The translations under genes were made by a program, and so were the position numbers. 64,000 nucleotides of DNA from Mortierella sp. BCC40632 (taxonomy: Eukaryota; Mortierellomycota; Mortierellomycetes; Mortierellales; Mortierellaceae): positions 364,001 to 428,000 of the forward strand of contig WAEK01000005.1 of assembly GCA_011634665.1 (NCBI GenBank). Direction: 5' to 3'. Numbering within the stretch: the stretch's first letter is position 1; every line of letters starts with the position of its first letter. Below the pieces are notes generated by a model. The model ran no database searches. It was not told the DNA's origin and saw only the letters and a program-made list of their open reading frames with translations. Positions 37,945 through 49,858 of this stretch are shown here, in pieces.

Positions 37945-38602
37945 CTTTCTCTCTCTGTCGTGTCTTCAGCAATCTATGTTTTTCTCTCTTTGACCTTCTT
38001 TTTTTTCCCACTAAAGAGATCGATCGCCGTCCCGTCCGCCCTGCTCTCCTTTGCTGCCTAACGGCCATCTCTCGCAAACTTTTCCTGTCCTCTGCTTCCA
38101 TCCTTTTCTTTCTCTCTTTCTCTCGCTTCTCACTCTTTTTCACGGGGAGTGGTCCTTTAATTGCTCTCGCTCGCTTGTCCGCTCACTCTCATCTCTTTTT
38201 CCTTTCTCTTTCTCTCTTTCTCTCTTTCTCTCTTTCTCTCTTTCTCTCTCGTATCCTCCTCTACTCCCTCGACCTAGCTAATCCTTTCTCTATCCGCTTG
38301 CCACTCCCATCCTTTCTTTCACCTCCTCAAACTCGAGATCCCTCTCGAACTCGACACTCTCTTTAACGACCACCTCCCAACTTGCCTCAACTACAATACT
38401 TCCACCACTACCACTCTTTCAACTCTTTCAGCTTTCCTCCATCCAACCCTCGACCCGCTGACTTCTTCCTATAGCCTGCTTTCAACAACCTCAGCAACAA
38501 AGCAACTGCCATTCCTATTATCTCTTTCTCTCACTCTAATACCCCGCTTGATCCATACAACAAAAAGTCAACACATTTTTCTTTTATATCTTCAAACCAA
38601 CC
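37025..38602 (+). promoter_or_regulatory. Long CT-rich upstream region of the membrane glycoprotein gene
   Basis: Pyrimidine-rich blocks recur (37040-37220, 37911-37960, 38098-38260), with a (GT)n run at 37761-37784. The last 250 bp before the ATG at 38603 are rich in CAACAA/CCACTACC and TCTTTC motifs, typical of a fungal 5' UTR. No coding sequence is recognised. Confidence 0.4.
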
Positions 38603-41409
38603 ATGAAGGGATCCAGGACATTTTCCTCACCGTTGGGCAGGCTCCTGGCGCTGACCACCTTGACCTTCACCACCTTGTTCGTCCAAACAGCAACTGCCGA
38701 CATTCAATGCACCCAGAACGGAGCCGTTACGTTCCGAGTTGGGTCTATGCTCAAGTTTCAATGGAACGATACCGAGTCGGTCCCGATCGAGTCGTTTTCT
38801 TTGGACCTGTATTGTGCTCAGTCGGGTAAATTGGTTCAGAACCTGGCCCACTTGAACTTGACTTCACCATCGCCCATTCCTTGGGTAGTTACCCCATCCA
38901 TTAACACTTATGGTACCGAGTGCACCCTGAACGTAAGTCCACCCACCCTCGCTGCACAGCTTTTTTTTTTCTGGAAGTCGGTCAATGTTGGTATATTACT
39001 CTTTGGGGATGAAGAGATTAGCTGGTACCCAAAAAAAAGTATCCTCTTTTGGGTATCTTTGTTCCCCTTGCACCGTTATTGCACATACGCACACACACTC
39101 TCTCTCTCCCTTTCTCGTATTTTTGCGTGTCCATCCATCCCTTTTCTTTTTTCCCTCCCCTCTCCCCGATTGCTGTGTTATGGGTCTCCGCTCTGCTATT
39201 TCATACTTGCTCTGGCTCCGACATTTCAGCTTGTGAGCAGATGGAAATGAGAGAGAGAGAAAAAAAAAGACAGTGATAATGACAATGACCACCTCTGAGT
39301 GGAGAGAAAAAGAGAGACGAGTTTCAAAGAGAGAGAGAGAAAAAAAAGGAGGGCCCTCGGTTATTTCGAGGTTGAGAGAAAGAGACAGTTAAAAGGGGGA
39401 ATAGGGAGAGGTACCCAAGAGGTAAGCAAGGGGAGGGGTGGGGAGAAGTGAACGGCTAATTGCGAAAAGTTCAAAGGGCGAGGACAGCTAGGAATAGAAA
39501 CTTTTTTTTTTTTTTGCGGATAAACGCAATGCGGGTTCAGGGTCTGTATCAATACTCAGCTAGGGAAAAAGAGATAGAAGGGCCAGAACGTGCGGATCTA
39601 ATTGGGAAGCCCTTCTCCAATACCAACAATGAGACAAGGAATGGTGTATGAGCATGCCATGCAACCCTTTTTTTTTTCTCTCTCTCTCTCTTCACTGCTA
39701 CTCGACATTCAACCCAACGCCTTTTATCCTGTCGATCACAAATTTCTTACTACCCATCGCGCTTGTGCCCCTCCCCTCTCTCTATCTCTCTCTCTCCTTT
39801 GAGATTTGGCTTCCAAACGAGGACAACAACAACATCAATAACAAAAAGTAGAATCTCTATCTTGGCCCTGCACCCCTTCTCAGGAGCGCTCTACTCCAAA
39901 CACCAGTCCGAAGATTTTTTTTTTTTTTTTTTGAGCCAACAAATAAGAAGAGGGCTCTATTTCGGTACAGACTGTATCAGGTCCGCGTCCACTTTTGGCA
40001 GTGGAAGAGAGTGAAGGGACAGAGCAGGGACTCCTTTTGGCTGCTGAGGTCATCAACACTGAAGAAGAAGAAGGAAAGGGTAAAAAGAGAGGAAGCGAGG
40101 TTTCTTTGTCTGTTCCGGGTACTAGTCTCTCATGAAGCAGCACACTCACTCACACACAACAAAAAGAAAAAAGGGAAAGAAAAAAAAAATAACCGCGAGG
40201 TACCATGGAGCCCTTGTTTGCATTATGCAACACAGGCTTTTGATCGCATGGTCTCTAAAAAAAATGAACTCGAGTGGTGTCCAAGGGAATTTTTTTTACA
40301 ACTGCGCATGACCAAGATTCTCTGTCTCGGGTCTTTCTGGAGTAGTCAAACCTCGGTACAAAAGCACCGGCCAGAGATCTCGATCTCTTTTTCGTATCTT
40401 TCCAAAATGGAGTTCAAATAGTTTTGAGCCTCCTTTTCCTCCTTAGCAAAAGGGTGCTCACGTCCAGCTGGATATCAACAGATACAAATGAGCCCTTTCA
40501 ATAATCACATCTTGTGTCCAAACGACCCTTTGAGTCCTAATAGCTTTTCTATGTTGTTTTTCAATCCTTTTATAGCAATACCAAGGTGGATTTTCTTGGG
40601 CTACTACAGATCCAAACACAGGCGAGCCTTCCACAGGTGTCTCCAAATGCAAAGTCATGCTCTTTATCGGTTCCACCAGCTCGTCTTCCAACAACAATAA
40701 CAACGGCAGCGCATCCACCATGCCCTATAACCCAGAACAACCTCCTTTGAGCGATGAGGACACAACACGATCCTCTGACATTGTTGTGACGGAACAGACA
40801 AAACATATCATGATTGGTGTCGGCAGTGCTTTTGGTGTCTTGGTCTTGTCAGGATTTGTGGGCTTTTATGTGATTCGGTATAGCAACAAACGAGCTGCAG
40901 ATGAGGCAGCAGCCAAGAAGTTGAGAGAACCTGTTCAAAATGGACCTTTGTTCCCCCCTTCGGCTTCTGGACAGGGTGGTCAAGGAGCCACGTTGACTGC
41001 AGGACATTTGAAATACAATGATTTGGCCTCTGTGACGACCGCTAGCATGAGCGCCCATAGTCCACGTCCCGAGATGGCAGAGATGCAAAGCAGTGATCAT
41101 GGTGCTGGAGCCATGTCGATCTTGTCCATGTCCCCCGCTGCTACACCGATTGCTGCTGCACATGCCAAGTTGACACGTCCAGACTCGTACCTGTCTGCCT
41201 CGATTCACTCCCCTCCTATGGCTCATTCAGCCATGTTGAATTCTGCGGCAGGTGTTGGAGCTGGATATGGAGGTGGTTCGGGTGAAAGACCAGCTTCACT
41301 GTTGACGAGTCCATTTGTGCCCATGGATGATCATCGATCCTTGTCAGAAGCCTCACGCTCAACGACCCCCAATCCATTCGAAAGGCGGCAAAACATTCAA
41401 TACGACTAA
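38603..41409 (+). CDS. Secreted single-pass membrane glycoprotein with cytoplasmic tail, unknown function
   Basis: Exons 38603-38932 and 40576-41409 join in phase to give 387 residues across a 1643-nt intron (GTAAGT to TATAG). Residues 1-34 form a signal peptide ending near TATA-DIQ. The extracellular part (about 35-165) has cysteines in IQCTQ, LYCAQ, TECTL and SKCKV and N-glycosylation sites such as NDT and NLT. A short Ser/Asn-rich stalk leads to one membrane helix (MIGVGSAFGVLVLSGFVGF). A 175-residue tail rich in Ser, Ala and Pro follows, with NPFERR close to the end. The lumenal fold resembles small beta-sandwich cell-wall glycoproteins of the Kre9/Ser-Thr-rich type, but this is a weak inference. 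The type I topology suggests a cell-surface sensor or wall-associated protein. Confidence 0.8.
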
Positions 41410-41506
41410 GAAAGTAAAGAGTGCAAGGTGTTCCCTCCTATTCTTTTTTTTTTGTTTTTCTTTGGATTTAAGTAGTATTTCATAGCGACTAGTATTATTA
41501 CTTTTT

Positions 41507-41549
<43 letters not shown>

Positions 41550-42763
41550 TCGTTGGCTCATTAGACATAAGTATGTTGAAAGGCATTCAAAGGCATTAAA
41601 AGAAAGCATCAGAACGATTTACAGATATAAAAAAAAAAAAAATATGACAATAAGATGGTTCCCTAGACCGAGTAAAGAGTTCAAAAGGAATTAATCATCG
41701 CATTCTTGATAGGCCAATCTGGTCAGGCACAAGAGGACAATGATCCCAAACTTGTGCATTGAGGAGAGGTCCAGGAACAAGGAGAAGCTCATCCAGTTTG
41801 TTCTTCATTCTTTCTAACTGTCACAACGAGCCCACTAGGGGGGAGGAGGAGGAGGGAGGAGGAGGAATAGGAGACAGAGCTGGTCATCTAACCACCACCC
41901 CCTCTCCATCATTCTAAACACTTGGACTCTAGAAAAGGGGACTGGAGCTGTCAAAGGATCTTTAGAGTCGCAACATGAGATGGACCAAAGAGTCTGATAA
42001 ACAACTAGGCACGTTGGATGGTCTACGGACCTGGTAGGCTTGAAAAAACCCCACCATGGCCATAAAAAAAAAAAAAAAAAAAAGACTAGGTCACTCCCTT
42101 CTTTTTTTTTTTTTTTTTTTCTCGAGGCAATCGTAAGTGCTCCTATCTTGTCCATCATGGAAAATAGATGGAACAAACAAGACAATCTAGCTTGATTTCA
42201 AGTATTGAACTCTGAGAAAAGAAAAAGATGGTTTGTGCTGTTGTTCGACCCTAGTTTTTACCATACAAAAAAAAAAAAAAAAAGAAAAGAAAGAAAGCAG
42301 AGCCAAGACTCCTAAAGCCATGGCAGAGCACTAATGAGCAGCGTTCTTTGATAAATATATTTTTTTCTTCATGCAACAAGAGTGACTGATGCTTCAGCCA
42401 TTTATTGTCAAAGGAAAAAAAAGCAAAAAAAGCAAAAAAAAAAAAAAAAAAAAAAAAAAGTGCTGAAAAAAGTTGGCCATGACTGAGGTTAAGCACAATT
42501 GGCTGTGTACTGAAAGGATGGCGTTCCTGATTCATTGAGAGAGGAGGTGGGCTTTTTCTGGGGGGGTTTTTTGTTTGTAATACTGAGTTGGTCATCGGAA
42601 GGAGAAAAAAAAAATAATAAGAGTCGAGGAGAGATCATCTTTTTTTTTTTTTTGTCATTGTTCTTGTCTGTCGGATGGCATCATTGTCAAGTCGTGAAAA
42701 TCCTTTGAATACTCCTAGGCTTTAAATCTCATTGACAGCAAGATAGGGCCTAGATCCGATGTG

Positions 42764-42797
<34 letters not shown>

Positions 42798-42877
42798 AAA
42801 AAAAAAAAAAAAAAGTCTGCCGTCTTGTCCATTCCGGAAAAAAAAAACTTGGCTGGTTCTTTGTGTTGCTGTTGTGT
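41410..42877. other. Convergent spacer with many A/T homopolymers
   Basis: T39 at 41509-41547, an A run at 42065-42083, T run at 42103-42120, A run at 42438-42459 and paired A runs at 42763-42814 dominate. It holds the 3' UTRs of the glycoprotein and the Rieske gene. No coding sequence is recognised. Confidence 0.5.
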
Positions 42878-45862
42878 TTACCAATCCAAGGTGTCGTGTG
42901 CATAGGTACGACTGTTGGGCGAATAGAATTTTTTGTAATAATCGCGGAATTGCTTCACAGGCGCGTCCTCCTTCACAAACAAAGGTCGATGCATATAGGT
43001 CTTGTGTCGCCACACAAAAATATCATCGTCAAATGCCTTGTTTGCTTCTCGGATCACATGGCGAGCCACCAACCAAGGCACAGTGTTTTCCGCATACGCT
43101 TCGTCTTCCATTGAAAGTTGAAGTCCCTTCTCACCCACGGGCAGGAACGATTTGATAATCACAATCTGACCCTTGGGAGTAAAGAATCGGAAATAAACCA
43201 ATCCTCCAGGACCAGTGAATTCAACCTGGGCCATAGCCTCGGCTGCTTTGATGGGTTCATCGCTAAAGATCGAATGAACGGTTGGATAGTCATTGAAGAC
43301 AAAGTTGTACGGGTTCGTTTCTGGGTCGTAGTTGCACTTTGTCTGATGTCGGACGTAAAGGAATCGGTCCAGAATAGGGATCGAAAGCCGATCGTGCAAC
43401 AGATTAAAGTGCATCCTGGAAAAAGCAAAAAGAAAAAATAAGGGAGGATGTCAATAAAATATTTCTTCTGCACAAGGATAGAACATATTTTTTTTTACAC
43501 ACTTACCAGTCAGAGGCATTTTCGGCAAAGTCTTGAATATGCATGGGCAACGTTCCACTACGGTATCCGACTTTTCGGTAGGTACCCTCGGCGAATGGGA
43601 AGGGAACGGGTTCATACATTGGCTCGCGATCCTCAGCATCATACCAAACAGCAATCACGCCAGAATACTCTCGGTGAGTCCAGCGCTTGGTCCTTGCAAG
43701 ACTAGGAATCGATTTCGCATATGGAATGTCGATACATTGGCCCGTACCATCAAACTTCCAGCCATGGAAAGGACATTTGACAGCATCACCCTCTACAACG
43801 CCACCGATCGCAATGTTGGCACCCAAATGAGGGCAGAGCGCGTCCAAGACATGAATCTCTTCATCAACCTCGCCTCTGAAAACAGCAAAGGCGCGTCCGA
43901 GTCCGTTAACACTGATAACCTGTCCTGGCTTCACATCGCCCGATTTTGCAAGCTTATACCATCCGTTCGGGTAAGGTGGGGGGAATTTCGCGGCACGACG
44001 CTTTTGGTCATGGATTTGCTCAAAGACTGGAGCATCAGGAGCAGGAGCAGATCGACTCTGAAGTTGACGCATAATCATGACCGAGAGAGCACTTGTCAAA
44101 ACTACAATAATCAGAGGTGGGGTCGATTTGACAGGAGTCATCAGGGCGTCCATCATTTGGAAGATGACAGGCATGATGTACGCATCCAGGAAAAACACTG
44201 CAAAGCTTCCCAATGTGATCAATGGCCAAATAACATTCTGATGAGTCCACAAGATATGGGCAAGAATGGGCAAGGTCAGTCCATTGTACACATCTTTTTC
44301 TGCGTTACAAGTCGAGGAAAAAAAGAAAGAAAAAAAATAAGGGTCGCACGATAAAGAAACTTACGTGGAAAACCTCGTTCTCGATCGTGACATGCAAAAA
44401 TGCCAAAAAGTAGATGGCCAGCATGAGCAAGGCCTCTCCATCTTTGCTGCAAGCTAACAAAGGTTTTGGATACAATGGTAAACAAACATTTTCTGGTGAA
44501 CACTCTCGGTCTTTGAAGGAGCTGGGATCTCCTTGGTCAATGTCCAATGAGTGGTCAAGATTCTTTTTCTTTTCTTTCTATTTTGGGGGGAGTTGCCAAA
44601 AGCGTGTCCTTCAATTGCTCCTTTCCATGTGCTTCTCTTGAACTCATCTGACTAGCCAAAACAATGTACCACCATAGTTGCACTTCTACCCCCCACTTCA
44701 ACTCGATTTGACCTGCAACCTGGGACCTCACTCTGCCCCTTTCTCAAACCTAGTGTGCAACCACAACAAAAAAGATTCTTGGACAGACCAAAAGCAACAC
44801 ATACCTCTCATGGAACAAAGGGTCTGGCTCGCCATACGACCCAGAACAAAGATCGATCCATAGGTCGAATAATACTTGACAAACGCATACTCGGGCTTCT
44901 TGTCGAATCCACGTCGATAATAATCCTGATAAAGAAAGTTTCCAAAGGCAAAAGCAGTTGTGTGCGAGAATCCAAGGACGAGTGTGCCCATCCAACTGAT
45001 GTTGTTGGCCTGAGTTTCGATCAATCCCAGGTATGCGGCCACGGGGGCCAGACAGAATCGGAACCAGAGGACGGTGCCCAGATAGAATTCGAGGCTGAGC
45101 ACGATCCTGAATGAGGTGTCGACAAACGAATACCTAAAAAAGAGAGATAGCCAACGGTATGTGAGTGTCCCCGTGTCAAACTGTCGGACTTGAAAAAAAA
45201 TAAGAGTACACTTTGTGCGAACGAGCCATGCAGGCGGTAAGAGAAAAGAAGAAGAAAAAAAAAAACAACAACAAACACAATGATTTGCTTCGGACGCCGA
45301 ATCCGTGTGGACCGAGAATGCTCATTTCGTCTCATGGGAGGAATGGGACTCATCTCGCCTCTTACATGAACTCTGGAATCTTGCGCTTCTTGAGTGAGTC
45401 CGTCATTGCAGTGACATACGAGGACATGAACAATCCCAATGACAACGCGACCAAATGCGACACATGCGCCTTGCGCTCGATAATCGGCACCAGAGCCTGA
45501 GTCCCTTCACCCAACCAGTCGACTGCAGACGAGGAGGTCAAGGAGGACGAAGTAGAGCTCACAAACATTGAAGAATCATTACTGCCACCGCTGTTGTTTC
45601 CAAGAAGGGCAATCGAACCAAGTTGGACCAAAATTTGGGTCACAAACGGTCCGACATGGTCTCGCCAAATCGGACGTGAGGCTTCATGAAAGGCGAGGAG
45701 ATAACCGGAGGTGATAATGCCAACCACGAGGATTGGGCCCCAGAGACGAGACGATTGCGGGTTCTTGAGGCCCGAACGAACAAGGAGGAAGAGGCCCGAG
45801 AGAGCCACATAGACAAAGATGAGGGTTGGCGGTAAAACTACCGCGAGCCAGACAAACAGCAT
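42878..45862 (-). CDS. Rieske non-heme iron oxygenase (DAF-36/Neverland type) with multi-pass membrane N-terminus
   Basis: Exons on the minus strand are 45862-45366, 45133-44805, 44453-44365 (or 44361), 44299-43507 and 43415-42878, about 749 residues. The C-terminal half is clear: a Rieske cluster with CPHLG and CPFHGW (about 462-485) and a mononuclear iron site E-N-A-S-D-W-M-H with LLH five residues on, the E-x3-D-x2-H-x4-H pattern of DAF-36/Neverland cholesterol 7-desaturases. These enzymes introduce the C7-C8 double bond into sterols; a sterol substrate is inference. The N-terminal 300 residues hold about seven or eight hydrophobic segments not found in animal relatives. The exon 3/4 junction is the weak point: the strong GTAAGT donor leaves the phase one base off, and only a GTTTCT donor four bases later restores it. 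If that is not used, the N-terminal exons could be a separate gene. Confidence 0.8.
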
Positions 45863-46667
45863 TTTTGAACCGTTCAACGTCTGTGCCGCCTTTTTTTTTT
45901 TTTTACGGTGAGGCTGTTGTTTTAGAAATGAAGAGGGGGGATAGAGCAAAAGGATGGTGATACTCTGGTGGGAAGGAAGAATGGACAGAGTAGGAAAGAG
46001 AGAAAGAAAAAGAGAGAAAGGGAAGAGAGAAGAGACGAGGCAAATAAAGAGAGTAGCATGGGCAAACGCTTTTCTCTGATAACTCTCCTCTGTTATCCCT
46101 GAGAGCCCCAATCAGAACGGTGAGAAGGGCACTGGCGGGCGCGCGATATCATTGTCCCTTTCGGCTGCATGGTTGTGCCCCCACCTGTCCCTCCCCTGCG
46201 CCCGGATTTTTTTTTTTTTTTTTCGCACAATGGGTAGAACGCGCATTCCCCCCCTTTCCAGATCTTGAAAGCTTTGATCTCTAGGATCCCTGCGTTTCAA
46301 CACCCTTTTTTTTTCTTCCTCTCTCTCACTCATCCCTCTCTCTCACTCACCCCTCTCTCTCTCTCTCTCTCCCTTTCTCCTCAGCGATCCTCGGATCCTC
46401 GCAGAAAGATACCCTCTAGTCCCAGTATTTAGCGTCAATAACTCTGAGCATACACAAAGCAGTCGTGACACAAACCCATTCGGATGGCGCAAAAAAAAAA
46501 TAAAAAATAAAAAATAAAAGTAAAAAATGTAGAATATAGAAATACAGAATCACTATCGCCACCCAACCAAGAGGCACAAAGAAGTAATGAATAGAAGGAT
46601 GGAAGAACTGGTTTCCCGTGTCCCTGCCCTTTTTGGTTCTCACTTCTCCTCCTCTCTCTCGCTTTTA
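45863..46667. other. Spacer: promoter of the Rieske gene and 3' end of the TPX2-like gene
   Basis: On the plus strand there is a purine-rich block at 45955-46040 (CT-rich on the transcribed side of the Rieske gene), T runs at 45890-45904 and 46207-46223, and (CT)n at 46352-46371. An AT-only stretch of AAAATAAAAA repeats at 46490-46525 probably lies in the 3' UTR of the next gene. No coding sequence is recognised. Confidence 0.45.
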
Positions 46668-49549
46668 TTACCTAAAGGACTCTCTTCCTCTTCCTCTACC
46701 CCCCTCTCCTCCCCCTCTTCCCCTTCCTTGTCGTCCTGCAGATCCAATCACTCGCTTCAGTCTCATCGAAGTAACAGTCGTAGGGCTCTCCATCTCCAGT
46801 CGATCCATGTCCTTGACTCGCTTTCGTTGACTAAACACAGGTGATTTGGGGACCGTCAAGGGTCTCTTAGCAACCCGAGGTACCCCAAGATCACCTGCAC
46901 TGGTAAACACCTTGGGATTAAATGGTCGTGCTCGGAAAGAGTTTGCCTTTGTCCCTGTTGTTATCCCTGTTCCTGTTGCCACTGTATCCAAACGTTGTGA
47001 TCGCAATACACCACGGTCGTTAGCGGATGGGACCGAATAAGGAGAAAAGGAAGGGTTGGATCCAGATCCAATGGTCGACCTACTTGCATGCGCACCTGTT
47101 GTCCTCAACTCGGTCGAATCCAACTGCGCAGTGAGGTTCGGAAGTCTGTACGGACCTCTGGATTCCGAGTCCTGGAAGAGAGGTTGTGCCGGAAACGGGA
47201 ATACACACACACACACACACATGTGCCAGAGACAACATTTTGCGATGCGAGAGAGGCATTGATCAAAGAAAAAGAAAAGAAAAAAAAAAAAAATTACGCG
47301 ACCAATAAAAGAGTTAGAAGGTCATTGATCCCTCACGCGAAAGTACTGGGACCTTTTTTTTTTTTTTCATTCCGTGGTAAACTTACACGTTTTAAAAGGT
47401 CCGAGAGGTTAAACAGAACCGGCCCCCTCAAACTAGCCAAGTCGGGCGTTGAGGATGGTGTGTCCAGCACACCTGCTGACGACGTTGCTACAGTCGCGGA
47501 GGTATCCTCATTAGTAGCTGAGTCGACTGGATCCTCTAGCATTGGTTCGGAAACTTCCTGTTCACTCTCATGCACATCACGAACGTCCATGGCAGGATTC
47601 ACTAGAGAAGTGGCAGCATGCCTTGTATGATCGACAAACACGCTCTTATCCGGATTGCTTAGTTCCTTCTGAATCTGACCATGATTAGACTCGTCCAAAT
47701 CTCCCTGTGAAGTCTGTTGAGGTGGTGGTTGACTAGCCTGAGATAGATTCTGCTTCCTGACAGGGCCAAGGCGTCGAGTCTTCCATGTCGGCAATCGGTG
47801 GGTAAAACTTGAATCCGAAAAGTCGAGGACGGGTGTAGAACGTTGTGCATCTTCCTGATATTTGTTTACTAAGAATGGCGTAATTGATGTTGTCTCGGGC
47901 GATTCCACTTTGTTAAAAGGTCTTGACAAAGAAAATGGCGTCTTGGTTGAGGAGACCGACTGCAGCGCAGCTTTGGGCTCTGTAGACGCAGACCGTGAGG
48001 GTGACACTGAGGTGGTAGCGGACAAAATTGATTTGTTAACCCTGAGTGGATCCACCTCTCCTGACCTCAACTCCTGTCGTATCTTTGGTTTGATGCCAAG
48101 AGACGCCTCTCCAGACCCATGTGCTGGACCTCGGGTAGTCGCTGGAATTGGAGTAGGTGAGAGTAAACTCCGACTCCTAGATAGGACATCCTGCTTCCGT
48201 TCGTTTTTGCTGGGTGTGGTGGGTGTTGACGATCCAGCGCCAACAGGGTTCTTGTTTGTAGAGCTCATAAACTTTTGAAAAATCGAACGTGGTTCTGTCC
48301 TCGAGTTCATCATGATGGATTTTCTTGCAAACGCCATCAAACCCGGATCCATGACTGCTGCTGCAATTTGACGCTCCTCCTCATCCTCTTGAAGATCTAT
48401 GGCTTCTTGTAATTCAGGATTCTGTTGTGGATCTTGGTCCGGTGTAGTCTCTCGTTGTGACTTGAAGGTTACTACGTGCTCATCCTCATCTTGATCCATA
48501 TTCATTTCGTTATTTTGGTCCAAAACATGACTACTTGATGATATCTCCGAGTGAAAAAGACTCGAGTTCTCTCTGCCCTGACGTAAAAACTCATAATACT
48601 GGATACTGGGTGCTGATTCCGGTGTGGTGCTTGGATGTGACCCTAGACCGAGGTCCATGTACTTTTCCTGCTCTATTTTTGTGGTTGAGGGTCGTCGCTG
48701 CGAATGTGACATCACCGGCGATTTAAAAACCCCTGACACGCTGCTGGATGATACTGGTACCTGTGGTGTAAGATGGCCGAGATTCTGTATCCTTGATGGC
48801 GGAGGTGAACTCGGAGTATCTCTTAGGATGCTTTTAGCAAAAGTCGTCGCCGCTGGAGAGTACAGTGCTCTTCCAACAGGCGAATTAAATAGCGATGGTT
48901 GGTCTGTTGGTTTAGGTCCATTTGTATGCGAGACAACACTATTCGACGGGAGAACTCTTGTCAAAACCAGTCGATGCGTTCTTCGATGATGGTGCCGACT
49001 CCCTGTTGACGATGTTGACGGTTGAGTGGACTGTGCATCCTGGAACCCTGGTGCCTGAGCTGAGGCTGTGTTCGTTAAACTATTTGAGGATGAAATTGCC
49101 TTGGCAGTCGTGTTCGTTGTAGTCATTGAGGAATGTTGCAGTTCCTGCTTGCTAGAGTTCCGGCCTGAGAGGGATGTAAAGAAACGTCTCGTCCCAGTAT
49201 TGGTATGGCTTTCTGGTCTAGCGCTGATATTGCTGTCAGCTGTATCCTTGCTGTGTCCGTCAACGACCCCAATAGTGCCACCAAAGATGCTCTTAGCATA
49301 TCCGGAGCTAGTGCTACCAAATAGTCGCCGTCGCCGCTCCATCACAGGATCAAATTTTGCATGTCCTGATTGGCCTAGCCCAAAGCGGGGCCGGTCACCA
49401 CTGCCACTACCACCAGTGCTAGCACTGGTATCAAAGACAGATGGTTGACTGGGCAGCCTGACTGCTGGTGGCGACTGTAAAAATGGGTTCTTAGCTTTCG
49501 ATTTCCTGATAATCTCAGACTCTGGTGAACTGACAGGCCTCGCGGCCAT
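46668..49549 (-). CDS. Large disordered protein with TPX2-like C-terminal motif and RGG tail
   Basis: Two exons (49549-47387 and 47171-46668) join in phase to give 888 residues. The start is the ATG at 49549 next to an A run on the minus strand. Most of the protein is Ser/Thr/Pro/Gln-rich and probably disordered, with many SP and TP sites. Related short blocks recur: GYAKSIFGG, TFAKSILRD and AFARKSIMM. Near residues 800-840 the sequence reads SFRARPFNP, then GVPRVAKRPLTVPKSPVF, which resembles the spacing of TPX2-type repeats (F-x-A-R-P and P-x-T-V-P). TPX2 proteins bind microtubules, Aurora kinase and importin. The last residues are Gly/Arg-rich (RGG-like). A nucleoporin or another chromatin/spindle factor is an alternative. 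It shares a divergent promoter with the poly(A) polymerase gene. Confidence 0.8.
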
Positions 49550-49858
49550 TTTTTTTTTTTTTTTCTGCTTTTTTCTTTGTTTTGTTTTGTTGGTTACAGT
49601 CTCCGTCTGAAAGGGTGGAGAACTCTCGTTAGACAAAGGGAATGAAAAACAAATGTTGGAGAGTAGGAATGGCGCAACTGCTGTGGGTCGTCCTGAGAGT
49701 CAGGGCCGATTGGAGGGTGATGGAAGACAACCAGGTTGACCAAAGATGTTTGTGTCTCGACTCTAGCCCAGCGGCTGTGACTGCAAAACAAGGCAAAGAC
49801 AAAGCTTTGCATGGCCACCAGGATCTCGCCCTTTTTTATAAAATATTCATTGTGAGAG
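49550..49858. promoter_or_regulatory. Bidirectional promoter between the TPX2-like and TRF4-type genes
   Basis: The two ATGs point away from each other with 309 bp between them. The left edge has a T run (49550-49564) followed by a TTTTGTTTTGTT block. No TATA element is evident on either strand, apart from TTTATAAAATA at 49834-49844, which is very close to the right-hand ATG. Confidence 0.6.

Noticed and set aside
43533..44354. 273-codon plus-strand open frame opposite the Rieske exon
   Set aside because: Antisense to an exon with both iron-binding sites; no motif of its own.
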